Assembly (NCBI GenBank): GCA_964549335.1
Contig: CAZJUQ010000007.1
Coordinates: 1 to 41,633 of the forward strand
Direction of reading: 5' to 3'
Length of the DNA stretch: 41,633 bases
Origin: Sulfidibacterium sp964549335
GTDB taxonomy: Bacteria > Bacteroidota > Bacteroidia > Bacteroidales > F082
In this document: in pieces, positions 7,806 to 16,978 of the stretch
Layout of the letters: every line of letters begins with the position of its first letter
Position numbering within the stretch: position 1 is the first letter of the stretch
Program-made: the position numbers and the translations under genes
The notes under the pieces: model-generated
Seen by the model: only the letters and a program-made list of their open reading frames with translations
The model's database searches: none
Told to the model about the DNA's origin: nothing

Positions 7806-9539
7806 TCAGCGTATTATTACTGCTTCGTATTCCGATTTGTTTCCCGAATTATCATATACGACCAGTTTGAAATTGTTTTTCCCCTTTTTCAAATGTTCAT
7901 CTGTAAAGTATGTTAAAAGGTCGTTTTTTTTGTCGTACTCCATTAACAACCAATTGCCGTTAACTGTGGCACGGTACTTTTTTATTCCTGTTTCGCTATC
8001 TTTTATTACCAATTTCAAACTCTTTTGCGACGAAACAGTTTTTCCGCTCCGGAAATTAAGAGCCTTAATAACCGGGGGCACGGTATCGGCAAATACGGCA
8101 TATTTGCCGAATTCCCTTATCCTTGTATATAGTGCGTTCTTTTTCCAATCTCCTCCCGCATAGAAAATATCGTCTTTTTCTATTTTGGCAATATACATCT
8201 TCTCTTTGATATGTGGCGGAACAGTATCCGGAATTATCGAAAGTCCGAAACGTTTGTGTACCGGAACAAACCGGCTGCCCAAATCTATTATTCGCGAAAG
8301 CGAAGAGTCGTTGCTTCCGGTTTCGTTGTAAGTCAAATAAAAAGAACGGTAAAACGAATTTGCCGGAAAATCGGCCGAAAAACGCTCTCCTTTTATTTTT
8401 AAAGGTTTGTCAAATTTTACAAAAACAGCGTTGCTATCCCTTTTTTCCTCTTTCGCCGTTTTGAAATCTGTTGGCTTTAGGTTCCCCTTAACGTAAAAGG
8501 TAAGTTTTGCCGGATTGTTCTCAATATCCGAAACAAGGAAAGTTATTCTATGTTTTCTGTCGTCGTCAAATTTAAATATTCCCGAATTGATAACGGTTTT
8601 ATAGTTAAAGAGTCTGTTATTGGTATCTTTTTGTATTCTGATAATGCGTTTGCCTCTCTTTTGATAATAGCGATAGTCAATCAGGCTGTTAATGTACCTT
8701 GTGGTATAAAAAGAGATTTTATCCATTACCAGTTCGAAAACTTTTGCAGTATCGATAAAAAGGTCAATTTTATAAATACCGTTTTTATTATTTATTTTAT
8801 CCGTTAAATCGTATGTCCTTATTCCAAACGATATATTGCCATGTGTTGAAATAATCCTGTTGTTTTTCAGAAAACAATTTTTTCCGCTGCCGAGAACGGG
8901 CAAAACCAGGGTGTCGTTTTTTCCGTTAATCAGCGAAGTGTCGTCAACGGGATAGAGGGCAAGCGAAATTATTAGCGGGTGGCGATGGTCGGCAACTTTG
9001 ATGTTTTTAAAAAGCAAAGGATTTAACGGGTATTGTGTTTTAGCATCCCTGATTTCAAAATGTAAATGCGGACCGCCCGACGAGCCCGAGTTGCCCGTAT
9101 ATGCTATCACATCTCCCTTTTTTATTTTAAAAAGATTTTTGGGAGGGAAAATCTCCACGGTATAACTTTCCCTGTCGTATTGTGTAGTTTTAACATAACT
9201 TTGAATGGTGTCGTTAAATTTGGACAGGTGGCCGTAAACCGACATGTAGCCGTTGGGATGCGTTATGTAGAGTGCTTTTCCGTAGCCGCCCAATGATATT
9301 TTTATTCGCGACACATAACCGTCGGCAATGGCATGCACCCTCTTTCCCGTTACGCCTCCCGTTTTGATATCAATGCCCGAGTGAAAATGCCCCGAACGCA
9401 ATTCGCCGAAACTCCCCGAAAGATAGAGGGGAAAATCAAGAGGCGAACGGAACCCCGCATCCCTCTTTTTGCTCTGTGCAAATGTATTTATTACTGAAAC
9501 AAAGGTTATAACAAACAAAAACAATAGCTTCCGCTTCAT
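7806..9539 (-). CDS. Secreted M23 family metallopeptidase
   Basis: 577 aa. Signal peptide at 1-21 (ending FAQ-S). The M23/LytM zinc endopeptidase domain occupies ~30-165: ligands His53 and Asp57 in HSGID, and His158/His160 in GGPHLHFEI, so the active site looks complete. Enzymes of this fold cut peptide cross-bridges in peptidoglycan, or act as scaffolds. About 400 residues follow that look beta-rich and include Ig-like segments (DTVPPVIKALNFRSG, KGKNNFKLVVYDNSGN). Similar long M23 proteins are common in Bacteroidota. A -7-like box (CAAAAATA at 9562-9569, minus strand) lies 23 bp upstream. The gene is convergent and almost touching the small membrane-protein gene. Confidence 0.88.
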   Translation of the reverse strand: MKRKLLFLFVITFVSVINTFAQSKKRDAGFRSPLDFPLYLSGSFGELRSGHFHSGIDIKTGGVTGKRVHAIADGYVSRIKISLGGYGKALYITHPNGYMSVYGHLSKFNDTIQSYVKTTQYDRESYTVEIFPPKNLFKIKKGDVIAYTGNSGSSGGPHLHFEIRDAKTQYPLNPLLFKNIKVADHRHPLIISLALYPVDDTSLINGKNDTLVLPVLGSGKNCFLKNNRIISTHGNISFGIRTYDLTDKINNKNGIYKIDLFIDTAKVFELVMDKISFYTTRYINSLIDYRYYQKRGKRIIRIQKDTNNRLFNYKTVINSGIFKFDDDRKHRITFLVSDIENNPAKLTFYVKGNLKPTDFKTAKEEKRDSNAVFVKFDKPLKIKGERFSADFPANSFYRSFYLTYNETGSNDSSLSRIIDLGSRFVPVHKRFGLSIIPDTVPPHIKEKMYIAKIEKDDIFYAGGDWKKNALYTRIREFGKYAVFADTVPPVIKALNFRSGKTVSSQKSLKLVIKDSETGIKKYRATVNGNWLLMEYDKKNDLLTYFTDEHLKKGKNNFKLVVYDNSGNKSEYEAVIIR

Positions 9540-9710
9540 ACCGTTATTTTCGATTTTTGTGCAAAAATATAATACCTTTCCGTTATTACACCATCAACGG
9601 GCGGCAAATTTCCAAACCTTTATCTAACCGTACTCAAACAAGAGTGTTAATGCTATGTAATATTTGCCTCTTGCCTTTATTTCAAATCCATTCTAATTAA
9701 TCGGATAATA

Positions 9711-9741
9711 CTTGAAAATTGATTATTTTTCACTAAACTTG
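9711..9741 (+). promoter_or_regulatory. Possible promoter of the acyl-CoA carboxylase operon
   Basis: CTTG (9711-9714), exactly 19 nt, then TAAACTTG (9734-9741). Each box differs from the Bacteroidota consensus TTTG / TAnnTTTG at one base, but the spacing is ideal. Initiation near 9748 would give a leader of about 43 nt to the TTG start at 9791. Confidence 0.4.
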
Positions 9742-9790
9742 CAACTTCATTGCAAACCGTAGTTTAAGTGTTAATTAAAACATAAAAAAG

Positions 9791-11398
9791 TTGTACAGGT
9801 TAAAAACAAAAATCGACACTCAATCAAGTGAGTTCAAAAGCAACAAAGAAGCCTTTTTAAAACTTTTGAACGAATATAAAACCATATTAAAGGAAAATAC
9901 GCAAGGGGGCTCGGAGCGCGCAATAAAAAAACACAAAGATAGAGGTAAATTGTTGGCGCGTGAGCGTATCAATTTGCTCATAGACCCCAACACGCCGTTT
10001 TTGGAATTGTCGCCTTTGGCGGCTTATAACCAGTATGACAACGGTTTCCCTTCGGCGGGAATAGTAACGGGTATCGGTGTAATTCACGGACGCGAAACGG
10101 TAATTATTGCCAACGATGCCACGGTGAAAGGGGGTACATATATGCAATACACCATAAAAAAACACCTGCGCGCCCAACAGATAGCCATGGAGAACCATTT
10201 GCCTTGCGTCTATATGGTTGATTCGGGTGGGGCTTTTTTGCCCGAGCAAGATACCGTGTTTCCCGACTCCAACCATTTCGGACGGTTTTTTTATAATCAG
10301 GCAAAAATGTCGGCAATGGGGATACCCCAAATTTCCATTGTTATGGGGTCGTGTACCGCCGGTGGAGCCTATGTGCCGGCAATGAGCGACGAAACCATTA
10401 TAGTAAAAGAACAGGGAACCATTTTCCTCGGCGGACCCCCGCTGGTAAAAGCCGCTACGGGTGAAGAAGTAACCGCCGAAGAGTTGGGAGGCGCCGAAGT
10501 GCATACCTCCATTTCAGGTGTTGCCGACCATTTTGCCGAAAACGATACCCATGCCATTCAAATTTGCCGGAATATCTTTGAAAATCTTGAATATAAAGAG
10601 AAACAACCGTTGGATATACTTACTCCGGAAGATCCTTTGTACGACCCCGAAGAACTATACGGTATAGCTCCGGTGGACCTTCGCAAAATGGTGGACCCCC
10701 GCGAAATTATTATGCGTATGGTTGACGGAAGCCGCTTTCAGGAGTTTAAAGCAAAATATGCCACAACCGTGGTTACCGGGTTTGCCTATATCATGGGGTT
10801 CCCTGTTGGTATTATCGCCAACTACGGAGTACTCTTTTCCGAGTCGGCATTAAAAGTAACTCATTTTATAGAGCTGTGCACATCGCGTAAAATACCTTTG
10901 ATTTTTCTGCAAAATATAACAGGATTCATCGTGGGACGCGATTTCGAACGGCGGGGTATTGCCAAAGACGGCGCCAAAATGGTTCACGCTGTCTCCAATA
11001 CCAACGTTCCTAAATTTACCGTTATTTTCGGAGGTTCGTTCGGTGCCGGAAATTATGGTATGGCGGGACGGGCTTACGACCCGCGCTTGTTGTTTATGTG
11101 GCCCAACGCTAAAATATCGGTAATGGGAGGCGAACAGGCTGCCACGGTATTGGTTACCGTAAAACAAGATCAATACAGGGCCATGGGCAAAGAGATGCCC
11201 CCGGAAGAGATAGAAAAACTTAGAAAACCCATTTTGGAAAAATACGAACGCGAAGGAGCTGCTCTTTACAGCACATCGCGATTGTGGGACGACGGAATTA
11301 TCGACCCTGTCGATACACGTAAAATGCTCGCCATGGGAATTGCAATGTCGCTTAATAAAAAATTCCCTGAGCAAAAGTACGGGGTGTTTAGAATGTAA
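9791..11398 (+). CDS. mccB: Acyl-CoA carboxylase beta subunit, methylcrotonyl-CoA carboxylase type
   Basis: 535-aa carboxyltransferase subunit that moves CO2 from carboxybiotin to the acyl-CoA, here probably 3-methylcrotonyl-CoA (leucine catabolism). Two crotonase-like halves are visible. Features favouring the MCC subtype are the N-terminus KIDTQSSEFKSN, GSCTAGGAYVPAMSDE, the KEQGTIFLGGPPLVKAATGE stretch, the EELGGAEVH block, and GFIVGRDFERRGIAKDGAKM in the second half. A TTG start at 9791 is used: an in-frame TAA lies at 9776-9778, no ATG is available near the conserved N-terminus, and the start fits family length. First gene of a six-gene operon; the alpha subunit is two genes downstream. 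Propionyl- or geranyl-CoA specificity is less likely. Confidence 0.9.
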   Translation: MYRLKTKIDTQSSEFKSNKEAFLKLLNEYKTILKENTQGGSERAIKKHKDRGKLLARERINLLIDPNTPFLELSPLAAYNQYDNGFPSAGIVTGIGVIHGRETVIIANDATVKGGTYMQYTIKKHLRAQQIAMENHLPCVYMVDSGGAFLPEQDTVFPDSNHFGRFFYNQAKMSAMGIPQISIVMGSCTAGGAYVPAMSDETIIVKEQGTIFLGGPPLVKAATGEEVTAEELGGAEVHTSISGVADHFAENDTHAIQICRNIFENLEYKEKQPLDILTPEDPLYDPEELYGIAPVDLRKMVDPREIIMRMVDGSRFQEFKAKYATTVVTGFAYIMGFPVGIIANYGVLFSESALKVTHFIELCTSRKIPLIFLQNITGFIVGRDFERRGIAKDGAKMVHAVSNTNVPKFTVIFGGSFGAGNYGMAGRAYDPRLLFMWPNAKISVMGGEQAATVLVTVKQDQYRAMGKEMPPEEIEKLRKPILEKYEREGAALYSTSRLWDDGIIDPVDTRKMLAMGIAMSLNKKFPEQKYGVFRM

Positions 11399-11498
11399 AT
11401 TGTCTAAACGGTAACATCTGCCGGAAAAGACTGTTTGCAAATTCATCCCGGTTTTGGAAAATCCGGCGGAATTTGTTGTACTGACAAACAGATATAAA

Positions 11499-12287
11499 AT
11501 GAAGAACTTTGAAACCGTAGAGGTTGGTATTGATAACGAAGTGATGACGGTTGCTTTAAACCGTCCCGGGGTTCACAATGCCATGAACCAACAGATGATA
11601 GCCGAACTTACGGAAATATTTTCTCGGGAAAAACATGACAAAACGGTACGCTGCATTGTTTTGCGGGGAAACGGAAAATCGTTTTGCGCCGGTGCCGACC
11701 TCAATTATATGAAAAACATAGCAGGTTTCGGGTATGATGAGAATAGACGCGACGGGGAAAAACTTGCCGCCCTCTTTAATGCCGTTTACACCTCGGGCGT
11801 GCCCACAATTGCTTTGGTTCACGGTGCCGCTTTCGGAGGTGCCAACGGACTGCTTGCCGCTTGCGATATTGTTATTGCAGCCGAAAATGCCAAATTCGCT
11901 TTTAGCGAAGTAAAACTCGGAATAGCCCCGGCAACAATTGCTCCTTTTGTAATTAAACGTATAGGTGAATACGGTGCAAAAGAGCTGATGATTACGGGAA
12001 GACGCTTCACCGGACTGGAAGCCGAAAAATGGCACCTCGTAAATTACGCTTTGCCGGCGGAAGTTTTGGAAGAAAAACTTAACTCTATTGTTGATGAAAT
12101 AAAAACCGCAGCGCCAGGAGCAGTAAAAGCCGCAAAACAATTGATAAACAAGATTGTGAACGACGATACAGACGTTACCCGTTATACTGCGAATTTAATA
12201 GCGGAACTTCGCGCCTCGGCAGAGGGACAAGAGGGAATGAAAGCTTTTTTTGAAAAAAGAAAACCCTTTTGGGTAATGAAAAAATGA
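11499..12287 (+). CDS. liuC: Methylglutaconyl-CoA hydratase-like crotonase
   Basis: 262-aa enoyl-CoA hydratase/isomerase family protein. Crotonase motifs are FCAGADLNYMK (62-72, oxyanion hole), GAAFGGANGLLAACD (109-123) and FSEVKLGIAPATIAP with the conserved Glu137. The first catalytic Glu of classical enoyl-CoA hydratase is replaced by Gly117 in the GGANGLLAACD segment; this pattern, with the SEVKLGIAPA motif, is what LiuC-type hydratases show. Expected reaction: 3-methylglutaconyl-CoA + H2O to HMG-CoA. The ATG at 11499 is chosen over a TTG at 11454, which would add 15 non-conserved residues. It lies between the two carboxylase subunit genes, supporting the assignment. Confidence 0.83.
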   Translation: MKNFETVEVGIDNEVMTVALNRPGVHNAMNQQMIAELTEIFSREKHDKTVRCIVLRGNGKSFCAGADLNYMKNIAGFGYDENRRDGEKLAALFNAVYTSGVPTIALVHGAAFGGANGLLAACDIVIAAENAKFAFSEVKLGIAPATIAPFVIKRIGEYGAKELMITGRRFTGLEAEKWHLVNYALPAEVLEEKLNSIVDEIKTAAPGAVKAAKQLINKIVNDDTDVTRYTANLIAELRASAEGQEGMKAFFEKRKPFWVMKK

Positions 12288-12315
12288 AATTAAATATCCG
12301 ATAAACCGAAATAAT

Positions 12316-14307
12316 ATGAATATATTCAATAAAATACTGATAGCCAACAGGGGTGAGATAGCCGTTAGAATAATTAAGTCGGCAAAAAAACTGGGCATCG
12401 AAACCGTTGCCGTCTATTCCAAAGTTGACGAAGGTTCGCTCCATATGAGAATTGCCGACGAGGCCTATTGCATAGGCGAACAGGAGTTGAGCGAAACATA
12501 TTTGAATATAGAAAAGATTATTGACACGGCTTTGAAATCGGGGTGCGACGCTCTTCACCCCGGATATGGCTTTTTGGCCGAAAATCCTTTGCTGGTAAAG
12601 GCGTGCGAAGACAATAACATAACATTTATAGGTCCTCACGTTCGTGCCATACGGCTTATGGGTAACAAAATTGAGGCACGCTCTTTCGTAAAAGAACTGA
12701 ATATTCCGATGACAAAGGGTATTACCGGCTCTCCCGCCGAACTCTTTGCCAAAGCCGGTACCATTCCTTTCCCGATATTGGTAAAAGCGGCTGCCGGAGG
12801 GGGCGGTAAAGGTATGCGGATTGTTCGCGAAGGCGACGACCTTAAAACCATATTGGAAGCCACTTCGCGCGAAGCAAAAAACTATTTCGGAGACGGTACG
12901 GTCTATATTGAAAAATATATTGAGGAACCCCGGCATATAGAGATACAGATTATTGGCGATAACCACGGTAATGTGGTACACCTTTTCGAGAGGGAATGTA
13001 CAATACAGCGCCGTTATCAGAAAATAATCGAAGAGTCGCCCTCGCCGACCCTTACACCCGTTGTAAGAGAAAAAATGGGTGCCGATGCCGTTGCCATTGC
13101 AAAAAAAATAGGCTACAACAGCGCAGGTACAATAGAGTTTTTGGTTGACAAAAATCTGAATTATTATTTTCTTGAAATGAATACCCGGATTCAGGTTGAA
13201 CACCCCGTTACCGAAATGGTAACCGGTATCGATTTGGTTGAAGAACAAATTCTTGCCGCCGCCGGAAACGTTTTACGCCTGAAACAAGAAAACCTCAAAC
13301 AGACCGGACATGCAATAGAGTGCCGCATTTATGCCGAAGACCCTGCAAACAATTTCTTGCCCTCGCCCGGAAAAATGACACTGTATAAAGAACCTTCGGG
13401 CGAAAATATCAGAATAGATACAAGTATTGACGGTGCAGCCGAAATAAAGAGTTTTTTCGACCCGATGATAAGCAAAATGATTGTTTGGGGCGAAAACAGG
13501 GATATCGCAATTGAAAAAAGCATTAACGCCCTTAAAAATTATTCAATTCACGGAATTAAAACAAATATTTCATACCTGCTTTATCTTTTGCAGCACCATG
13601 CCTTTAAAGAAAACAAGATATCCACAAAATTTTGCGACCTCCATACCGCAGAAATCCTTGAAGGAATAAAAAAGAGTTACAATAACGAGAATTTCATCAA
13701 AGCCGCTTTTGCTTCGCTGATGTACGATTTTAATAAAAACCTCCTGACATTTTCGAACAGTGTTTGGGAAAACATAGGCTATTGGCGGAACAGTATGGTA
13801 ATACCCGTTGAGGTGGAAAATCAACTCTTTGAAATTGAAGTGAAGAATAAAAAAGAGGGCATGTGTCATCTTTTTGCAGGCGGAAAAAATTATGAATTGC
13901 GTCTGAAAAACATAGAAACAGGTGCTGTTGATTTCAGTATCGACGATGTTTTTTACAAGGCAAAAATTTCAAAGGGAGAAAAGGGTGTTGTCTTTGTGAG
14001 TTTCGATGCCACTGTTTTTCAAATAACAAGAAAAGATTTGCTTGTTGAAGACGAAGATTATTCGCAAGGCGGACAGGGTGGGGGTGAAAACAACCTGTTT
14101 GCCCCCATGCCCGGAAAAGTTATCAAAATAAATGTTGCCGAAGGTGAAAAGGTTCATCGCGGCACTATCCTTTTGGTGGTCGAAGCCATGAAAATGGAAA
14201 ATAATATTATTGCAACCGAAGATGCAGTGGTAGAGAAGGTTAATGTTAAAGAGGGAGAAATGGTGGATACCGATTTGCAATTGGTGTTTTTGAAAAAAGT
14301 TAAGTAA
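12316..14307 (+). CDS. mccA: Acyl-CoA carboxylase alpha subunit (biotin carboxylase + BCCP)
   Basis: 663 aa, the usual length for MCC/PCC alpha subunits. Order: biotin carboxylase N domain (ILIANRGEIAVRII), ATP-grasp with Gly-rich loop (KAAAGGGGKGMRIV), catalytic segment EMNTRIQVEHPVTEM, biotin carboxylase C domain (ECRIYAEDP..FLPSPG), a linker/BT domain (~450-580) and a C-terminal biotinyl domain with VEAMKMEN, Lys626 being biotinylated. It uses ATP and bicarbonate to carboxylate biotin for the beta subunit encoded at 9791-11398. Gaps of 28 bp upstream and 24 bp downstream indicate co-transcription. The substrate is inferred from the operon. Confidence 0.92.
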   Translation: MNIFNKILIANRGEIAVRIIKSAKKLGIETVAVYSKVDEGSLHMRIADEAYCIGEQELSETYLNIEKIIDTALKSGCDALHPGYGFLAENPLLVKACEDNNITFIGPHVRAIRLMGNKIEARSFVKELNIPMTKGITGSPAELFAKAGTIPFPILVKAAAGGGGKGMRIVREGDDLKTILEATSREAKNYFGDGTVYIEKYIEEPRHIEIQIIGDNHGNVVHLFERECTIQRRYQKIIEESPSPTLTPVVREKMGADAVAIAKKIGYNSAGTIEFLVDKNLNYYFLEMNTRIQVEHPVTEMVTGIDLVEEQILAAAGNVLRLKQENLKQTGHAIECRIYAEDPANNFLPSPGKMTLYKEPSGENIRIDTSIDGAAEIKSFFDPMISKMIVWGENRDIAIEKSINALKNYSIHGIKTNISYLLYLLQHHAFKENKISTKFCDLHTAEILEGIKKSYNNENFIKAAFASLMYDFNKNLLTFSNSVWENIGYWRNSMVIPVEVENQLFEIEVKNKKEGMCHLFAGGKNYELRLKNIETGAVDFSIDDVFYKAKISKGEKGVVFVSFDATVFQITRKDLLVEDEDYSQGGQGGGENNLFAPMPGKVIKINVAEGEKVHRGTILLVVEAMKMENNIIATEDAVVEKVNVKEGEMVDTDLQLVFLKKVK

Positions 14308-14331
14308 TTTTACACAAAAAATATTATAAAA

Positions 14332-15477
14332 ATGAATTTTGATTTAACGGATGAACAAAAGCTTATCAGAGAGACGGTACGTGAATTTGCCGAAAGAGAG
14401 ATTAAACCCGTGGCAAGAGAGTTGGACGAAAAGGGAGAATTTTCGTACGAATTGACCAAACGAATGGGTGATTTGGGACTTTTCGGAATGACCTTGCCCG
14501 AAAAATACGGGGGTCAGGGATTGGATACCCTTTCGTATATTATTGCCGTAGAGGAACTTGCCCGTGTTGACGGTTCTCATGCAGCCACTCTTGCTGCGCA
14601 CAATTCGCTGGGGATAAGTCCCATTTTCGAATACGGAACCGAAGAGCAGAAGATGAAATATCTGCCGCAACTTTGTACGGGTGAAGCGCTTTGGAGTTTC
14701 GGTCTAACTGAACCCGGTGCCGGTTCCGATTCCCGCGGTTCGAAAACCACAGCTGTTTTGGAAGGTGACGAGTGGGTTATTAACGGATCAAAAATATTTA
14801 TCACCAACGGAGCATCCAAAATATCAAAGGGGTGTACGGTACAAGCGGTATCGGGCGAAAAAGACGGTAAAAAACTTTTTACTGCCGTTTTGGTGGAAGC
14901 CGGAACGCCGGGATTCCGCCAGGTGCCCATGCACGGTAAGATGATGTGGAGAGCATCGGATACTTCGGAACTCTATTTCGACGATGTCCGTGTGCCGAAA
15001 GAAAATCTGCTGGGAACCGTCGGCGAAGGCTCTCATATTATGCTGCATACCTTGGACGGCGGACGTTTATCCATAGGAGCCATGGGACTCGGTCTGGCAC
15101 AAGGAGCTTTCGAAATGGCTCTCGCTTACGCCAAAGAACGCAAACAGTTCGGAAAACCCATCTCAAAATTCCAAATCAACGCTTTTAAACTTGCCGATAT
15201 GGCTCTGAAAATCGAACTCGCCCGTAACCTTCTGTACAAAGCGTGCTGGTTGAAAGACCAAGGACGCCCTTACGGAAAAGAGGCTGCCATGTCGAAACTC
15301 TATTGTTCCGAAGTGGCAAATCAAGTGGCTTTCGAGGCTCAACAAATTCACGGCGGTTACGGATTAATGAAAGATTACGATATCGAACGTTTTTACCGCG
15401 ATCAACGACTTTTGCAAATAGGCGAAGGTACCTCGGAAATTCAACGTCTTGTAATTTCGAGACACATCGGTTGTTAA
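14332..15477 (+). CDS. Acyl-CoA dehydrogenase in the leucine cluster, SCAD-type active site
   Basis: 381-aa soluble FAD enzyme of normal short-chain length. Motifs: FGLTEPGAGSDS, NGSKIFITNGA, YAKERKQFGKPI, QIHGGYGLMKDYDIERFYRD and the C-terminal QIGEGTSEIQR. By position it should be isovaleryl-CoA dehydrogenase feeding the carboxylase. However, Glu365 occupies the catalytic-base site used by short/medium-chain and 2-methyl-branched dehydrogenases, whereas IVD enzymes usually have Ala/Gly there (GAGTSE) and use a Glu in an earlier helix (ERLVLA); here that segment reads GGRLSIGA. It may therefore be a branched- or short-chain dehydrogenase rather than a canonical LiuA. No symbol is given for this reason. 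Confidence 0.88.
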   Translation: MNFDLTDEQKLIRETVREFAEREIKPVARELDEKGEFSYELTKRMGDLGLFGMTLPEKYGGQGLDTLSYIIAVEELARVDGSHAATLAAHNSLGISPIFEYGTEEQKMKYLPQLCTGEALWSFGLTEPGAGSDSRGSKTTAVLEGDEWVINGSKIFITNGASKISKGCTVQAVSGEKDGKKLFTAVLVEAGTPGFRQVPMHGKMMWRASDTSELYFDDVRVPKENLLGTVGEGSHIMLHTLDGGRLSIGAMGLGLAQGAFEMALAYAKERKQFGKPISKFQINAFKLADMALKIELARNLLYKACWLKDQGRPYGKEAAMSKLYCSEVANQVAFEAQQIHGGYGLMKDYDIERFYRDQRLLQIGEGTSEIQRLVISRHIGC

Positions 15478-15524
15478 TTGCAAAAAAAGAACAGCATAAA
15501 ATACATTAACTAAAAAATAACATT

Positions 15525-16217
15525 ATGAATAAAGTTGTGAAAGATGCTTTCGAAGCCATCGAAGGTATGAAAGATAATATGACATTTATGCTTGGAGGCT
15601 TCGGACTGTGCGGCATTCCCGAAAAAACCATTCAAGCCCTGCACGATTCCGGAATTAAAGGACTTACTTGTATTTCGAATAATGCCGGAGTTGATGATTT
15701 CGGACTGGGCATTTTGCTGGAGCGTCATCAAATAAAAAAGATGATTTCTTCGTATGTGGGCGAAAATGCCGAATTTGAAAGACAATTGCTTTCGGGTGAA
15801 CTGGAAGTGGAACTCATCCCTCAAGGTACATTGGCCGAACGTTGCCGCGCCGGTGGTGCCGGTATTCCGGCTTTTTATGTTCCGGCAGGTTACGGCACCG
15901 AAGTGCAGGAAGGCAAAGAGGTTCGCGAATTTAACGGAAAAATGTATTTGCTCGAAACGGCTTTAACCGCCGATTTTGCCATAGTAAAAGCATGGAAAGG
16001 TGATACGGCAGGCAACCTTGTTTACCGGCATACTGCCAACAACTTTAACAATATGATGGCTATGGCGGGAAAAATTACCATCGCCGAAGTTGAAGAACTT
16101 GTCCCTGCGGGCGAACTTGACCCCAATTGTATTCATACTCCGGGAATTTTCGTTCAAAGGATTTTCAAAGGCGAAAACTATGAAAAACGTATCGAATTTG
16201 CCACCACACGCGATTAG
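15525..16217 (+). CDS. scoA: 3-oxoacid CoA-transferase subunit A
   Basis: 230-aa class I CoA-transferase alpha subunit. The CoA-binding glycine loop FMLGGFGLCGIPEKT is at about 21-35; SNNAGVDDFGLGILL, GTLAERCRAGGAGIPAFYVPAG and TAGNLVYRHTANNFN are family blocks. With subunit B it transfers CoA from succinyl-CoA to acetoacetate (SCOT) or between short acyl groups. In this operon it would activate acetoacetate formed from HMG-CoA. It lies 47 bp after the dehydrogenase gene and 41 bp before subunit B. Butyrate/acetoacetate CoA-transferase (AtoDA) is the main alternative. Confidence 0.88.
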   Translation: MNKVVKDAFEAIEGMKDNMTFMLGGFGLCGIPEKTIQALHDSGIKGLTCISNNAGVDDFGLGILLERHQIKKMISSYVGENAEFERQLLSGELEVELIPQGTLAERCRAGGAGIPAFYVPAGYGTEVQEGKEVREFNGKMYLLETALTADFAIVKAWKGDTAGNLVYRHTANNFNNMMAMAGKITIAEVEELVPAGELDPNCIHTPGIFVQRIFKGENYEKRIEFATTRD

Positions 16218-16258
16218 TGGGTTTGTATTTTTATTAACGAACAAAAAAATTGAGAAAA

Positions 16259-16915
16259 ATGAGTTTAGATAAAAACGGTATAGCCAAAAGAATAGCACAA
16301 GAACTTCGTGACGGTTATTATGTTAACCTCGGTATCGGAATACCTACACTTGTGGCAAATTTTATCCCCGAAGGCATGGAAGTGGTTTTGCAATCGGAAA
16401 ACGGACTGCTCGGTATAGGCCCTTTCCCTTCAAAAGATGAACTTGACCCCGACCTGATAAATGCGGGTAAACAGACTGTTACTTATGTGAAAGGAGCTGC
16501 CTTTTTCGACTCTGCTACAAGTTTTGCAATGATACGCGGCGGACATATCGACCTTACTGTGTTGGGTGCATTTCAGGTAAACGAACGCGGCGATATTGCA
16601 AGTTGGAAAATACCGGGAAAAATGGTGAAGGGTATGGGGGGCGCTATGGATTTGGTGGCATCGGCACGGAATATCATAGTGGCTATGACACATACCGACC
16701 GTAAAGGTAATCCCAAATTGCTTAAAGAGTGTGACCTCCCGTTAACGGGAGTAAACTGCGTGAAACGTATAGTTACCGATTTGGCGGTGGTTGATGTTAC
16801 ACCAGGCGGTTTTAAATTGATAGAACGTGCCCCCGGTGTAACGGTTGATGAAATAGTTGAAAAAACAGGTGCAAATATTATTGTTGAGGGAGAAATTCCG
16901 GAAATGAAACTTTAA
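16259..16915 (+). CDS. scoB: 3-oxoacid CoA-transferase subunit B
   Basis: 218-aa beta subunit carrying the catalytic glutamate: LQSENGLLGIGP, where Glu47 would form the enzyme-CoA thioester. Other family blocks are NLGIGIPTLVANFIP, AFFDSATSFAMIRGGHIDLTVLGAFQV and GKMVKGMGGAMDLV. The ATG at 16259 (MSLDKNG) is chosen; a TTG three codons upstream adds nothing conserved. It is the last gene of the operon, and no strong U-run terminator follows. Confidence 0.9.
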   Translation: MSLDKNGIAKRIAQELRDGYYVNLGIGIPTLVANFIPEGMEVVLQSENGLLGIGPFPSKDELDPDLINAGKQTVTYVKGAAFFDSATSFAMIRGGHIDLTVLGAFQVNERGDIASWKIPGKMVKGMGGAMDLVASARNIIVAMTHTDRKGNPKLLKECDLPLTGVNCVKRIVTDLAVVDVTPGGFKLIERAPGVTVDEIVEKTGANIIVEGEIPEMKL

Positions 16916-16938
16916 GGTGCTGTTTCGTTAAATGCCGC

Positions 16939-16978
16939 TGGTTGTTCTAGTAATGCCCGTATAAGGACTTAACAACCA
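16939..16978. repeat. Inverted repeat after the leucine operon
   Basis: TGGTTGTT (16939-16946) and AACAACCA (16971-16978) form a perfect 8-bp stem with a 24-nt loop, just past the stop of scoB. No U-run follows, so it is not a standard intrinsic terminator. The surrounding 16916-17174 interval is locally GC-rich, contains a second short stem (AACGGT 17079-17084 / ACCGTT 17096-17101) and has no supported gene. It could be a degenerate repeat element or a 3' RNA structure. Confidence 0.4.

Noticed and set aside
14332..15477. Naming the dehydrogenase liuA (isovaleryl-CoA dehydrogenase)
   Set aside because: The catalytic base is at the SCAD position rather than the IVD position; only the operon context supports liuA.
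16939..16978. Intrinsic terminator of the leucine operon
   Set aside because: The stem is perfect, but the loop is 24 nt and no U-run follows.
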